Shown: in pieces, positions 48,800 to 57,443 of the stretch
How positions within the stretch are numbered: the first letter of the stretch is position 1
How the letters are laid out: the number at the start of each line of letters is the position of its first letter
NCBI GenBank assembly: GCA_019056785.1
Contig: DXJV01000084.1
Coordinates: 127,489-191,488 of the forward strand
Source: Candidatus Heimdallarchaeota archaeon
Lineage (GTDB): Archaea > Asgardarchaeota > Heimdallarchaeia > JABLTI01
DNA length: 64,000 nt
Direction of reading: 5' to 3'
Translations under genes and position numbers: made by a program
The notes under the pieces: model-generated
Database searches by the model: none
Seen by the model: only the letters and a program-made list of their open reading frames with translations
What the model was told of the DNA's origin: nothing

Positions 48800-49138
48800 T
48801 AAATATTTCACCTTTTCAGTAAATTGTCTTTTAGTTATTTTAGCTATTTTTATGTTAAAAACATTTTGAAATTCGACTTGCTAAGAGAAACTAAGCCCCT
48901 TTACCAGTTCACGTGGCAAAGAAAGCAGAGTTTTTCAGATGATCGGCTTGTACTCGTTTTTTTATTAACTACTTTCTTTATTGTGTGAAGATAAAGATTA
49001 AAATATAATTGCCTTTTCAAGTTTAATACGACTATTAATTGCATCCTTATAAATTTAGTAAAGAAAAGTTAATAGCAGAAGCACATGAGCTTAATATCTA
49101 TAAACAGTAAATACTACTAACATTTAGGGGAAAAAAGT
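48800..49138. other. 339-nt intergenic region
   Basis: No gene seen. It holds the upstream region of the frameshifted zinc-ribbon gene on the left and, on the right, the promoter of the giant coiled-coil gene. A TATA candidate CCTTATAAATTTA lies at 49045-49057, and AGGGG precedes ATG 49139. The middle is AT-rich and featureless. Confidence 0.4.
49045..49057 (+). promoter_or_regulatory. TATA-like element for the giant coiled-coil gene
   Basis: CCTTATAAATTTA fits the archaeal TATA consensus. Transcription about 25 nt downstream would leave a ~55-nt leader to ATG 49139. Confidence 0.4.
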
Positions 49139-51484
49139 ATGGCTACAATACCATTCCTGACTAAAATCGGTTTAAGTGAGGAAGAGCAGAAAGTTTATCT
49201 TGCACTTCTTGCTCTTGGGCCTCTCTCAGCTGGGGAAATCGCCAAATATTCCGGTATCAAATCGATTTCGAAAGTCAAAACCATTTTAGAGGGGTTATTC
49301 AATAGGAACTATGCCTATAATATTGAAGGCTTAGTAGATAAAGCAATCGGGCTTTATCCATATCGTGAGATTGCTGCGGAAGCTGAAAAAGATAGTAAGA
49401 AAATTGACGAGTTGGTCAGTGAGCTCAACAAGTATATCCTCGAGACAATCAAGCATCTCGAGCAAGTAATGGCTGATAGTGAGCAATTCGTTCGCACCGA
49501 GAAAAAGAAAACCACAGAACAGATTTCTTCTACAAGCGCGTCAGCACGAAGTACTATTGACAATAGTACAACTGAAGCCACAAACTCTATTGCATCCTCA
49601 GCTGATAGTACAAAGAAAAAAATCACCTCGAGTGCAAATGCATTCTTAAAGCATCAGACAGAAACTGTCTCAACCTTTGAAACGGCAACCAATGAGAACC
49701 TCGACAGCTTTGCCAGCGACCTTAAAACAAATGTCCAATCGTCCTTAGAAACATTAGCGACAGACATTGAAACAACAAATAACACATTTAAAGCTGATGG
49801 GTCGGCAGCCGTAGAAGCAGCGAGTATAGCAATCAATCAACAAACGGATAAAATGGCTGATGAGTTAAAAACAGACTCTCAACAAAAACTCGAGGGAACA
49901 CGCGATCACGTTCTAAACGGTTTAGAGAGTTTTGTAAACGAATCCGAAGGGAATGTCAAAAGCTTTAATGAGGAATTGATTGCTGCAACTACTGCACAGG
50001 CAGAACATATCAAAGAAACAACTGAAGAAGCAAAGAAAAACCGGATTGACATGAATCAACAGTTCAAAGTGGGTCTTGCTGAGAGCTTTGAAAATGTCAA
50101 AACTGATATCGCACAAGATTTAACGGCTTTTCAAAAGAAATTTATCGACAAGTTAACGAAAATTGCTGATAAATTCAAGAAGCAAATTGATGATCTTAAA
50201 GATGCCACTGCCCAAGATGTTGCTCTTCTCATCGAAGAAGCCAATACAACAATTGCAGGGCTTACTTCTCGTCATAATGAAGAAATTGCTGCTAATGTTG
50301 ATCTTGATAACAAAGCAATTGAGGATGGAACAAGCTCCATGCTTGCCAAGGTTGATGAATATAATGCAACCGCGAAAAAGGCTATAGCAGACACCACAGA
50401 AACCCTCAAGTCAAGTCTTACCCTTCTAAAGGCAAACTATAGTGGCGACATTAATAGCCAAATAGATGAGACTATTAAATCCATGCAGGCCATTATTACA
50501 AGTTCTACAACGGAAACAAAAGAGACTTTCAACGCCACAAAAACTGAGTTAACAACAAAACTGGACACCTTGGTCACAGATGTTACAGCTAAAACACGAG
50601 AAATCACAACAGATCAAACAGAGAGCATTAAGGGAACAACAGATTCCCTTGTCGGAACGATCAAACAAAAACTGGGTGAAACTAAGAGCACACTTCTTAG
50701 CGAGACGAAAAAGACCAAAGAAAAGATTGCGACAGATGCCACAAGCAGTGTAGAAAACATTAGTACCACAGCTACAAATACTATGACACAGATTTCCGAC
50801 CAGGCAAAAACAAGCATCAAGAATAATGAAGAGACGACCATAAAGGCTGTTGACACTATAAGTAAGATTATTGAAGACACCATTCGGAAGGAGATTACCG
50901 CAACAAAAGGCAGCCTTGATGACTATGGAAAACGTTTTGCTAAAGATGCAGCAGAGATCGCCAAATTGTTGCTTGAATTTAGAAGTCAGCATGAGGGTCT
51001 TCTTACGGCAGTATCGGATTATCCAAAACCACAAATTGAAACTGCCATTCTCTATAGTAAAGATGCCATTTTCAACCGCTTAGATGACATTCTCACAACA
51101 CGCATCAAATCTAATGTGACAATAGTCATTCCCGACCCCACTGACATTCCTACCAAAACCATTGCCAAAGTGAAGGCTCAAGCTAAAATTACCATCATCT
51201 CTAAGATCGACGAGGTTGCCCATAAAGGAATCATTGATGAGTTGCGAGCTTCAGATGCCTTGCAACGGATCAAGATTCGGAAGATTGCCTCCCAAGACTT
51301 GCAAGGATTCTCAGAATACATCGCCTTTGATATAGATGGTGGTGAAGAGATGCTGATTGCTTTCAAAGACGAAACAGAAAAAGATTGGATCGGCATCCTT
51401 TCACGAGCAGTCGGTTTCAAGAATGTCGTCATAGGAGAAACCTTAGGCAGACAAGCTTTGTCAATTTCTCGAGAACTCAAATAA
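49139..51484 (+). CDS. TrmB-like winged-helix protein with ~500-residue Thr/Ser-rich coiled coil
   Basis: Second giant architecture of this type, 781 residues. Residues ~1-85 are a TrmB-type winged helix (IGLSEEEQKVYLALLALGPL, SAGEIAKYSGIKSISKVKTI). From ~90 to ~620 it is almost entirely helical, rich in Thr, Ser, Ala, Lys and Glu, with recurrent TTE/TKE and SSAxST spacing that suggests tandem divergence of a repeated helix. The last ~150 residues are alpha/beta (SNVTIVIPDPTDIPTKTIAK, KITIISKIDEVAHKG), like the end of the protein at 15958. No membrane helix. It could be a DNA-tethered filament or a sensor. A hairpin terminator follows. Confidence 0.65.
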   Translation: MATIPFLTKIGLSEEEQKVYLALLALGPLSAGEIAKYSGIKSISKVKTILEGLFNRNYAYNIEGLVDKAIGLYPYREIAAEAEKDSKKIDELVSELNKYILETIKHLEQVMADSEQFVRTEKKKTTEQISSTSASARSTIDNSTTEATNSIASSADSTKKKITSSANAFLKHQTETVSTFETATNENLDSFASDLKTNVQSSLETLATDIETTNNTFKADGSAAVEAASIAINQQTDKMADELKTDSQQKLEGTRDHVLNGLESFVNESEGNVKSFNEELIAATTAQAEHIKETTEEAKKNRIDMNQQFKVGLAESFENVKTDIAQDLTAFQKKFIDKLTKIADKFKKQIDDLKDATAQDVALLIEEANTTIAGLTSRHNEEIAANVDLDNKAIEDGTSSMLAKVDEYNATAKKAIADTTETLKSSLTLLKANYSGDINSQIDETIKSMQAIITSSTTETKETFNATKTELTTKLDTLVTDVTAKTREITTDQTESIKGTTDSLVGTIKQKLGETKSTLLSETKKTKEKIATDATSSVENISTTATNTMTQISDQAKTSIKNNEETTIKAVDTISKIIEDTIRKEITATKGSLDDYGKRFAKDAAEIAKLLLEFRSQHEGLLTAVSDYPKPQIETAILYSKDAIFNRLDDILTTRIKSNVTIVIPDPTDIPTKTIAKVKAQAKITIISKIDEVAHKGIIDELRASDALQRIKIRKIASQDLQGFSEYIAFDIDGGEEMLIAFKDETEKDWIGILSRAVGFKNVVIGETLGRQALSISRELK

Positions 51485-51502
51485 TCATTCAACTGACCAC
51501 TA

Positions 51503-51540
51503 TTTGGATCTCTCTGAGGTCCAAACCTCTTTCTCTTTTT
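51503..51540 (+). terminator. hairpin terminator after the giant coiled-coil gene
   Basis: TTTGGATC (51503-51510) pairs with GGTCCAAA (51518-51525), one pair being G-T, around a 7-nt loop. A pyrimidine-rich run ending in six T follows. It lies 19 nt after the stop. Confidence 0.55.
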
Positions 51541-51692
51541 TCCAAGTAAAAAAAAATCAACCTGTTTGTTTCTCAAAAATCGAACATTTAAACGAAAAAT
51601 GAGTATAGATAAATAATTTTTTAAAAAAAACTTTTGTCTTTACTAGGTGCTGAGATGTCTTTTTTGTAAGACGAAAAGCAGAAGGAATTAGT

Positions 51693-52436
51693 ATGCCAAA
51701 AGGTGAACGAAGCCACAAAACATTTCTCTTTGGAAGTGATGTTGATTTTGATTCAAAACAATTAGCAGTTGTCCTAAAACTTGGCGTCTATGGCGCTATT
51801 AATAATCCAATTGACATTACGAGTGGTGAACTTGGGAAATATCTAGGCGTTTCCCAGCAAACTGCTGCAAGATACCTTGTTGAACTCGAGAAGAACCATC
51901 TCATTGAACGAACTCGCACTTCTCGCGGGCAAGCAGTGCAAATCACAAAAATTGGCAAAGAGCTTTTGGAAAATCTCAGTATTATGATCACCAAAGCACT
52001 CTATTCTCAGACCCGCTCTGCAGTTATTTATGGTGAAATAGAAAGTGGGTTAGGTGAAGGCGCGTGGTATATCAGTCAGGAAGAATATTCCAAGCAATTT
52101 AATGATGTGCTTGGGTTTATCCCGTTCCCCGGAACCTTGAATTTACGTGTCTTGAATTTAGATGATTTAAAGAAAATCGCGCAAGTGCGTCAATCAGAGC
52201 CCTATATTATCCATGGTTTTACAAAGAAAGGGCGGCATTTTGGAGATGTCATGTGTTATAAGGCGCGCTTCTCTGACGGAACCATGGGAGCGATTATTAT
52301 CCCTAGTAGAACCCATCATAACAAAGATATCCTCGAAGCCATTGCTCCTGTGAACTTACGAGAACGGTTAGCGGAAAATGCCAGCATGCCGCTAAAAGAT
52401 GGAAGTAAAATTAAAGTGGAAATTTTCCTCCAATGA
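51693..52436 (+). CDS. rbkR: CTP-dependent riboflavin kinase with N-terminal winged helix (RbkR-like)
   Basis: Bifunctional archaeal protein: the N-terminal winged helix (~15-95, with SGELGKYLGVSQQTAARYLV) resembles the DNA-binding part of RbkR, and residues ~105-247 are the DUF120 riboflavin kinase, which makes FMN using CTP. Kinase signs are GEIESGLGEGAWYI near the phosphate-binding region, GFIPFPGTLNLRV, and the C-terminal LRERLAEN segment. In archaea RbkR represses riboflavin genes and phosphorylates riboflavin; no riboflavin biosynthesis gene is adjacent here. It starts with ATG 51693. Confidence 0.88.
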   Translation: MPKGERSHKTFLFGSDVDFDSKQLAVVLKLGVYGAINNPIDITSGELGKYLGVSQQTAARYLVELEKNHLIERTRTSRGQAVQITKIGKELLENLSIMITKALYSQTRSAVIYGEIESGLGEGAWYISQEEYSKQFNDVLGFIPFPGTLNLRVLNLDDLKKIAQVRQSEPYIIHGFTKKGRHFGDVMCYKARFSDGTMGAIIIPSRTHHNKDILEAIAPVNLRERLAENASMPLKDGSKIKVEIFLQ

Positions 52437-52476
52437 CTTCGTGAGGGCCTCTGCAGCGCTTTTTTTACTTCTCTTT

Positions 52477-52971
52477 CTAAAAAGCCTCTTCAATTACTTT
52501 CAAAAGTGTTATGAATAGCTGTCTTACGATCTCTGCTTTCATTGCTTCTCTCGGAAGATTGGGGTCTAATTTTAGTTCACGCGCATATGTTTCTCTTCCG
52601 GCAACAGCAATTGCAATAAAAACCGTCCCTTTTAACTTTCCCTCAATGGCTTCGCCAATAACACCAGTAGTGGCAAGCCCTAAGTCCGCACCATATATAG
52701 CCACTCCTTCCGCCATAAGTTTCGCACATTCCAATGATATTGCTCCGAAGTTCTGTAGGACGTAACTCGGAATACCGAGGAATTCTTCTTTAGCATCATT
52801 TGAATAAGCAATCACACTGTACTGTAGTACTTCTGAGGCACCATCAAAATCGGTTATAAAGGATGATGCAAGTCCACCGGTGCAGCTTTCTGCTATGGAA
52901 ATGGTTAACCCTCGTGATTGTAATTCCTCAAGAACCATTCCTGCCAGTTCATTTACTTCATTCGTTGCCAT
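52477..52971 (-). CDS. pncC: nicotinamide-nucleotide amidase (CinA C-terminal domain)
   Basis: Deamidates NMN to nicotinate mononucleotide in pyridine nucleotide recycling. 164 residues, the size of stand-alone PncC. Family motifs: SIAESCTGGLASSFI near residue 22, with the catalytic Ser and Thr candidates, QYSVIAYSNDAKEEFLGI, GAISLECAKLMAEG and TTGVIGEAI near residue 105. It ends in TAG, which also serves as the stop of tmk. It converges on the riboflavin kinase gene; the 40-nt gap holds only a T-rich stretch. Confidence 0.9.
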   Translation of the reverse strand: MATNEVNELAGMVLEELQSRGLTISIAESCTGGLASSFITDFDGASEVLQYSVIAYSNDAKEEFLGIPSYVLQNFGAISLECAKLMAEGVAIYGADLGLATTGVIGEAIEGKLKGTVFIAIAVAGRETYARELKLDPNLPREAMKAEIVRQLFITLLKVIEEAF

Positions 52972-53180
52972 GATTGCATTCCCAGCTATCTTTACTATCG
53001 CATGTACTTTACCAGTGCTTATAAAATAAACGTTTTCTAATCTCTAACCTCGAGTTGCCCTACTATTACTCTTGGCTTTCCCACCCTTGATTAATTAATT
53101 CTTCACATCTATTGTGTTCATTCTTTTCTTAGTTGTCCCCCCAAAGTAGCTGTTTTTCGCTAATTAAAAAGAAGAGAAAG

Positions 53181-53195
53181 TAAATATTTATATAG
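53181..53195 (+). promoter_or_regulatory. TATA-like element for the Sec61-beta-like gene
   Basis: TAAATATTTATATAG is a strong archaeal TATA candidate; a second (CTATATAAAA, 53211-53220) lies closer to the gene. Only the first leaves the GAGG ribosome binding site inside the transcript with room to spare. Confidence 0.4.
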
Positions 53196-53248
53196 TATTT
53201 TAGATTTTCTCTATATAAAAATTATTATCCTTTCACGAGGTTTCTACC

Positions 53249-53380
53249 ATGTCTATAAACAATAAAAAGGAAAACAAAGTAAGAGAGAAGAACAAACAAT
53301 TACCAATTAAGATGGGACCAGTATGTATGGTTGCAGCATTGGGTTTTGTCGCTCTTTTACTTTTAGCTATCTTCATATAA
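53249..53380 (+). CDS. small tail-anchored protein, Sec61-beta-like
   Basis: 43 residues, so easily missed. The polar, basic N-terminal half (REKNKQLPIKMGP) is followed by one C-terminal membrane helix (VAALGFVALLLLAIF). Archaeal Sec-beta, a small part of the SecYE translocon, has exactly this layout, with a (K/R)xxP/GP segment before the helix. GAGGT lies 8 nt before the ATG, a TATA element lies upstream and a good hairpin terminator follows, so it has its own transcription unit. Sec-beta is the best guess; other small tail-anchored proteins cannot be excluded. Confidence 0.6.
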   Translation: MSINNKKENKVREKNKQLPIKMGPVCMVAALGFVALLLLAIFI

Positions 53381-53401
53381 TAATCGAGTAAGAGAGAATA
53401 T

Positions 53402-53421
53402 GAGAGAAATCCTTTTCTCTC
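53402..53421 (+). terminator. hairpin terminator after the Sec61-beta-like gene
   Basis: GAGAGAAA (53402-53409) pairs with TTTCTCTC (53414-53421) around a 4-nt loop, followed by TTTTCTCTTTTT. It lies about 20 nt after the stop. Confidence 0.6.
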
Positions 53422-53550
53422 TTTTCTCTTTTTACGCCACCCAGCCGTTTTTTTAATATCAGTGTAGACATGGCGTCTAGCTCGACTATAAATCAACGTA
53501 ACTGCTTTTAAATTAAAATGGGGGGATGAAAATGAGGAGAGAGAATTTGG

Positions 53551-53683
53551 AGCACAGGGTGAGATTCGAATTCGTGCATGGAGAGAGTCCTTCCATGTCT
53601 CACGTAAAGCGGATAACTGCTCGCCCTTTCTGCGATTTCAGGGCGTTCTGCAGTCCGCCGCCCAACCACTAGACTACCTGTGC
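53551..53683 (-). tRNA. tRNA-Cys(GCA) with two introns (anticodon loop and T arm)
   Basis: The acceptor stem GCACAGG (53683-53677) pairs with CCTGTGC (53558-53552), with discriminator T at 53551 and no encoded CCA. The D arm reads GTAGTCTAGTGGTTGGGC. The anticodon stem GCGGA/TCCGC holds loop CTGCAG|A with anticodon GCA at 53651-53649. Between G37 and A38 lies a 33-nt intron (53647-53615): CTGC/GCAG forms the central 4 bp and CGCCC/GGGCG the intron helix of a bulge-helix-bulge. The T stem GTGAG/CTCAC and loop TTCGAAT are separated by a 28-nt second intron (53598-53571) with CGTG/CACG and CATGG/CCATG helices. Removing both gives a normal 72-nt tRNA-Cys. A TATA-like TTTAAAAAG lies near 53718-53727 upstream. 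Confidence 0.88.
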
Positions 53684-53873
53684 TCGTTTTTCGTTATTAT
53701 TTTACTTTCAAAACCTCTTTTTAAAGATAATGGCAAATTTTGCTATTATTTATGTTTTTATCTCGAGGAAACAGAGCTGTCCTCTTGCGAGTAGTCGGCG
53801 ATTTTTCTCGCTGCACAAATAATTTTATTTATTGAGAGGAATTACTTTTGAATTGTTCTGGAGTGAACAAACA

Positions 53874-54818
53874 TTGACAAAAAAAGCTTCCAAAGAAAAA
53901 AAGTTGAAGAAAGTCAAGCATGCCAACATTTGGAAAGATATGACCGTTAAAGAATTATTAATGGAATATCAGAAAGTAGGATTTAATGGCAAAGAGCTGG
54001 CCAAAGCACGTGAAGTTATGTTAGCAATGCTTGCTGACAAGAACTGTATCAAGTTTGCCACCGTTGCCGGTGCTTTGATTCCTGGTGGCTTGAAAAAAGT
54101 AATTTACAGTTTGCTTGAGTACAACCTTGTTGATGCTTTAATTGTCACAGGCTCTATTCTCACCCATGATCTTATTGAGGCTTTTGGCGACGCTCATTTT
54201 CATGCACCACTTAAAGTGCCAGATTATGAGCTGCAAAAGCAAGAACTCAACCGCATTTATAATGTCGTTGTCCCCACCAAAGGTTATCGTGATTTAGAGG
54301 ATGGCTTGCAGACTATTTTCCCTGAATTGCCTCAAGAAACGATGAGTGCCTCACGCTTTATTTATGAGTTAGGGAAAAAGATGCCGGTTAATTGTCTTGC
54401 GAAAATGGCTGCAGAAAAAGGCGTTCCCATTTACTGTCCCTCTTTACCAGACAGTATTCTTGGCTTCCAGGTTTGGATGTTTTCGAATTTGCATCCCTTA
54501 AAAGTTAATCCCGCTCTAGACCAACAAGATCTCCTAGATTTCACTTGGAAAGGTGACAATGATGAGACAAAAGTTGGCGCGTTAATAATCGCGGGAGGAG
54601 TACCAAAACACTTCTTGGCATTGGCTGCCCAAATCGCAGGCAAGTCTTTAGATTATGCGGTGCAAATAACGATGGACCGTCCCGAACATGGAGGTGTTAG
54701 TGGGGCATCTATTAGTGAAGCTATTTCATGGGGAAAAGTCGATGCTCATGCAAAGACTGCAAACATCATTGCGGATGCAACTATTGCTTTACCACTGCTA
54801 ATAGCATCCCTATTATAA
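53874..54818 (+). CDS. dys: deoxyhypusine synthase
   Basis: Transfers the aminobutyl group of spermidine to a lysine of initiation factor aIF5A, the first step of hypusine formation, using NAD. NAD- and spermidine-binding regions are visible (DALIVTGSILTHDLIEAFGD, GVPIYCPSLPDSILGF, LIIAGGVPKHF), and the catalytic lysine sits in AISWGKVDA near the C-terminus. The frame opens at TTG 53832, but TTG 53874 has GGAGTG 8 nt upstream and gives a normal N-terminus of about 314 residues. It lies just after the tRNA-Cys, on the opposite strand. Confidence 0.93.
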   Translation: MTKKASKEKKLKKVKHANIWKDMTVKELLMEYQKVGFNGKELAKAREVMLAMLADKNCIKFATVAGALIPGGLKKVIYSLLEYNLVDALIVTGSILTHDLIEAFGDAHFHAPLKVPDYELQKQELNRIYNVVVPTKGYRDLEDGLQTIFPELPQETMSASRFIYELGKKMPVNCLAKMAAEKGVPIYCPSLPDSILGFQVWMFSNLHPLKVNPALDQQDLLDFTWKGDNDETKVGALIIAGGVPKHFLALAAQIAGKSLDYAVQITMDRPEHGGVSGASISEAISWGKVDAHAKTANIIADATIALPLLIASLL

Positions 54819-55381
54819 ACAACAAACGCTGTTTTATACTGGACTATTTACTGTAACTAGAACTAATACAATCAAGTTACTTAAAAACAATGATGGTATA
54901 CAGTAATTAAATCACCCAACGTTGGCATCTACCACACCTTTGAAGGTTACAACCTCATTACTGGTTAATGACGTTTGTGTAATCAAGTCTTGCCTTTGTA
55001 GATAGACATCTCTTGTGAAAGTTTTGGTACTTTCATTTCTACACCAAATTAAGTATTATCTGAGAAGAGCCCTTCATCAGGTATCGAGTAGCAAGTTTTT
55101 AACAAACACATTAAGATGACCATTGTGGAGGGTTACAAAGATTGCATGAGTATTGAGATTAGCATTTGTAGAGCAAAGTGGTGGTCCTAAATCCTATTAG
55201 TTTATTACTCGCATTGGTTTGGATTATATTAGTTGTTCTCCCTTTGCCTGTTGCACATGGAGTCTTCACCAGCAGACTTGCGAGTAAAAAAAAGGACTCA
55301 TCTTAGTCTTATTTCCATTTTTTCTTTGGTATACCTTCCTTTAAGAGTAATTTTTCTTTTAAATTTCATTTATAGTTGCTA
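54819..55381. other. 563-nt intergenic region with a gene remnant
   Basis: No intact gene. The stretch at 54901-54990 is a decayed copy of part of the caspase-like gene to the right (separate entry). The remainder is AT-rich with no further similarity that I can see; short plus-strand frames near 55233 lack ribosome binding sites. Confidence 0.45.
54901..54990 (-). pseudogene. decayed fragment of a caspase-like protease gene
   Basis: About 90 nt match 56963-57051, inside the caspase-like gene, with roughly four fifths of bases identical and one extra G near 54924 that breaks the frame. The matched core CACACCTTTGAAGGTTACAA is unchanged in both. In protein terms it covers the segment after the catalytic cysteine (about residues 131-160). 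No similarity is seen on either side, so it is a remnant of an old duplication. Confidence 0.6.
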
Positions 55382-56230
55382 TCAATCCACTGTTGTAAAA
55401 GACTCAATCTCAATGAAGTTCGTTCGTCTCTTATTTGCAAGTATACCATCAATTATGTAAAAGAGGTTGATGGTAACGAGTAATCCTAATTGCACTAAGA
55501 GATATAGAAAAGGTTGCGTCGAGAAGATAGAACCATCTAGAAAGTGGAAATTGGGATACGCATCAGGATAAATAAAGTTAAAGTAAGCATTATCCAAAAA
55601 CACTGTTAAAAGTCCCCAGATTAGTACATTTATAAAAAGGGCAATTAAAAACCTATAATCTATCTTAATGATCTTTTTATACTTATTAAATCCAATGACT
55701 TTGAAACAACGAGAATAATACCAATAAATACTGGTAAAGAGCACAACTACTTGAAGCACAATGATGAAGGCAAAGAGTATTCCTTCAAGAGGGGATGGGA
55801 TAAATCTTAGAGGGCTTGTACTGGGGTCTCCGGGGAAGCTGCTTTGTTCATACTCGTAAGGGAAACCGGAAAGATAGAAAAGTCCTAGAATTGCAGTAGA
55901 AATGATAAGAAATAGTACCCCCTCAATTACTGAAAGTATTAATTTTCCTTGTAAATCCTTATTCCTGTAAGAGCGATCATGCCAATTATCATAGGTCTCC
56001 TTATCTGAAACAATAAAATATGCCGTTGCCATGAATATTAAATAGAAAAAGGCTATTTTTAAAATATCGAGAAAAAAATAGAAAATATTGAATAACCCTG
56101 TTACCATGGAAAACCCAAAAGCTAAAACAACACCAGCAATATAAAGGCCTATCCGCAATCCTATGAATCGTTTTTTCCAATAAGCACTTTGTTTAATTAT
56201 GAGTCGTATTCTCTTTATTGAGCTTGTCAT
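55382..56230 (-). CDS. multi-spanning membrane protein
   Basis: Unrecognised, 282 residues with about six hydrophobic helices: IAGVVLAFGFSMVTGLFNIF, IAFFYLIFMATAYFIV, LFLIISTAILGLFYLSG, LFAFIIVLQVVVLFTSIYWY, FLIALFINVLIWGLLTVF and LLVQLGLLVTINLFYIIDG. Loops are basic and aromatic, without obvious catalytic residues. It is last in a minus-strand group with the caspase-like protease and a two-helix protein; an 87-nt gap separates it from the latter. Any joint role is inference from position. Confidence 0.55.
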   Translation of the reverse strand: MTSSIKRIRLIIKQSAYWKKRFIGLRIGLYIAGVVLAFGFSMVTGLFNIFYFFLDILKIAFFYLIFMATAYFIVSDKETYDNWHDRSYRNKDLQGKLILSVIEGVLFLIISTAILGLFYLSGFPYEYEQSSFPGDPSTSPLRFIPSPLEGILFAFIIVLQVVVLFTSIYWYYSRCFKVIGFNKYKKIIKIDYRFLIALFINVLIWGLLTVFLDNAYFNFIYPDAYPNFHFLDGSIFSTQPFLYLLVQLGLLVTINLFYIIDGILANKRRTNFIEIESFTTVD

Positions 56231-56317
56231 TATTCTACACTCTTTGCTTTTTTATCCATCATTTATATTTATTTTAACTTGTCACCATTTTTCTTTTTTA
56301 AAAAAGAAAGATGATGG

Positions 56318-56575
56318 TCACCCAACAACATAGTCGTTGTCTAGTAAACCCACCACAAAATTAGCAACATAAATACCTATCAAAGATATTGTGGTAGCAA
56401 TTCTTAAGAAAGTAGCTGCACCACCTAAAGCAGCATCAGCTAAAAATTCCAAAAGAAGGATGAGAGCAGCAAAGGCTGTTAACACCCAAAAAGCAATTCT
56501 CTCCCATGCGGGGGCAGCAGTAAAAGCAGAAATAAAACATTCTAAGGCATCATGCAAAACACCAGAGATTTTCAA
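56318..56575 (-). CDS. small two-helix membrane protein overlapping the caspase-like gene
   Basis: Unrecognised 85-residue protein. After a short soluble start (MKISGVLHDALECFISAF) come two helices (IAFWVLTAFAALILLLEFLA and TISLIGIYVANFVVGLL). Its ATG lies 26 nt inside the 3' end of the caspase-like gene, in another frame, which argues for coupled translation. Small two-helix partners encoded right after a protease can be its membrane target or inhibitor, but nothing in the sequence proves this. Confidence 0.5.
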   Translation of the reverse strand: MKISGVLHDALECFISAFTAAPAWERIAFWVLTAFAALILLLEFLADAALGGAATFLRIATTISLIGIYVANFVVGLLDNDYVVG

Positions 56576-57443
56576 TTAGTTCATCTATTGTCATTGCCCC
56601 GTCAGTATAGTAGGCAAAATTTAAGAGTAAGGACATCACTCCAACCACGAAGAATTCTGCTGCAGCAGCTTGTAAGAAACTAAATTGATTGTACGAGATA
56701 TAGATTGCTAATAAAATTTGCACTACTAAGACGAACAGCATTAAAAGATGGTAGGCTAATTCAATACCGCTCATTTTACACATAACATAACTTTGTAGGC
56801 TTCTAAGACCATTGTATGAAGGAGGTAAATCGATGCTACTTGCAGAACCTCCTCCTGGTTCAAACTCAAAAAGTGGCTCATAAGGCTCTTCTCCCTGATA
56901 CAAGGAAAGGTAATGAGCAGATGCTTTTAGTAAAGGTTCATCTGAACCCGTTAGAAGCCATGCAGTGATTAAGCCACCCAATGTTGCATCTATCACACCT
57001 TTGAAGGTTACAACGTCACTACTGGTTAATGATGTTTGAGCGATCAATTCTCGAGAATAACAGGATAAAATAATGTCGATTGATGAAGACAAAACCACTT
57101 CATTAGCAAATCTTCCCCAGGGAGTTAATTTATTTTTAATGGTTATTCCCCCCTTGTTTCCATGACCAATCCAGATCAAAGGTTGAACAGACCTATGAGC
57201 AAAAAGCCAGTATTTAAACGAGCCATATTCAAGAATAGTTAACTCAGGGATGTGCTCTTGCAATGCGTTACTTGCAGAGGTTATTGCTTTATCTTCTCTA
57301 TCAAGATGAATTGCGAAAATCCCCGGCACAAAAGTTGAAAATGCTTGTACAAACGGAACAGTTATCATTAACATAACCATGGTAAGGACCAGCACTATTT
57401 TTGTGCCTTTGTATGTCAAAATTCTACCGAAATTGTTACCCAT
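56550..57443 (-). CDS. membrane-anchored caspase/gingipain-like cysteine protease
   Basis: 297 residues. A hydrophobic N-terminal helix (LVLTMVMLMITVPFVQAF) is followed by a domain with the two marks of clan CD proteases: LIWIGHGNKGGI, with His94 followed by Gly, and IDIILSCYSREL, with Cys128 after a hydrophobic strand and an acidic residue. Gingipains, metacaspases and CHAT proteins share this H-G/C pattern. After it come a Gly/Ser-rich stretch and two C-terminal membrane helices (LLMLFVLVVQILLAIYI, FFVVGVMSLLLNFAYY). It heads a three-gene group. A broken copy of its centre lies 2 kb away. The call rests on two motifs, so it is moderate. Confidence 0.5.
   Translation of the reverse strand: MGNNFGRILTYKGTKIVLVLTMVMLMITVPFVQAFSTFVPGIFAIHLDREDKAITSASNALQEHIPELTILEYGSFKYWLFAHRSVQPLIWIGHGNKGGITIKNKLTPWGRFANEVVLSSSIDIILSCYSRELIAQTSLTSSDVVTFKGVIDATLGGLITAWLLTGSDEPLLKASAHYLSLYQGEEPYEPLFEFEPGGGSASSIDLPPSYNGLRSLQSYVMCKMSGIELAYHLLMLFVLVVQILLAIYISYNQFSFLQAAAAEFFVVGVMSLLLNFAYYTDGAMTIDELIENLWCFA

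Noticed and set aside
55233-55460. Plus-strand frame beyond dys
   Set aside because: No ribosome site; it runs into the 3' end of the membrane protein gene on the other strand.
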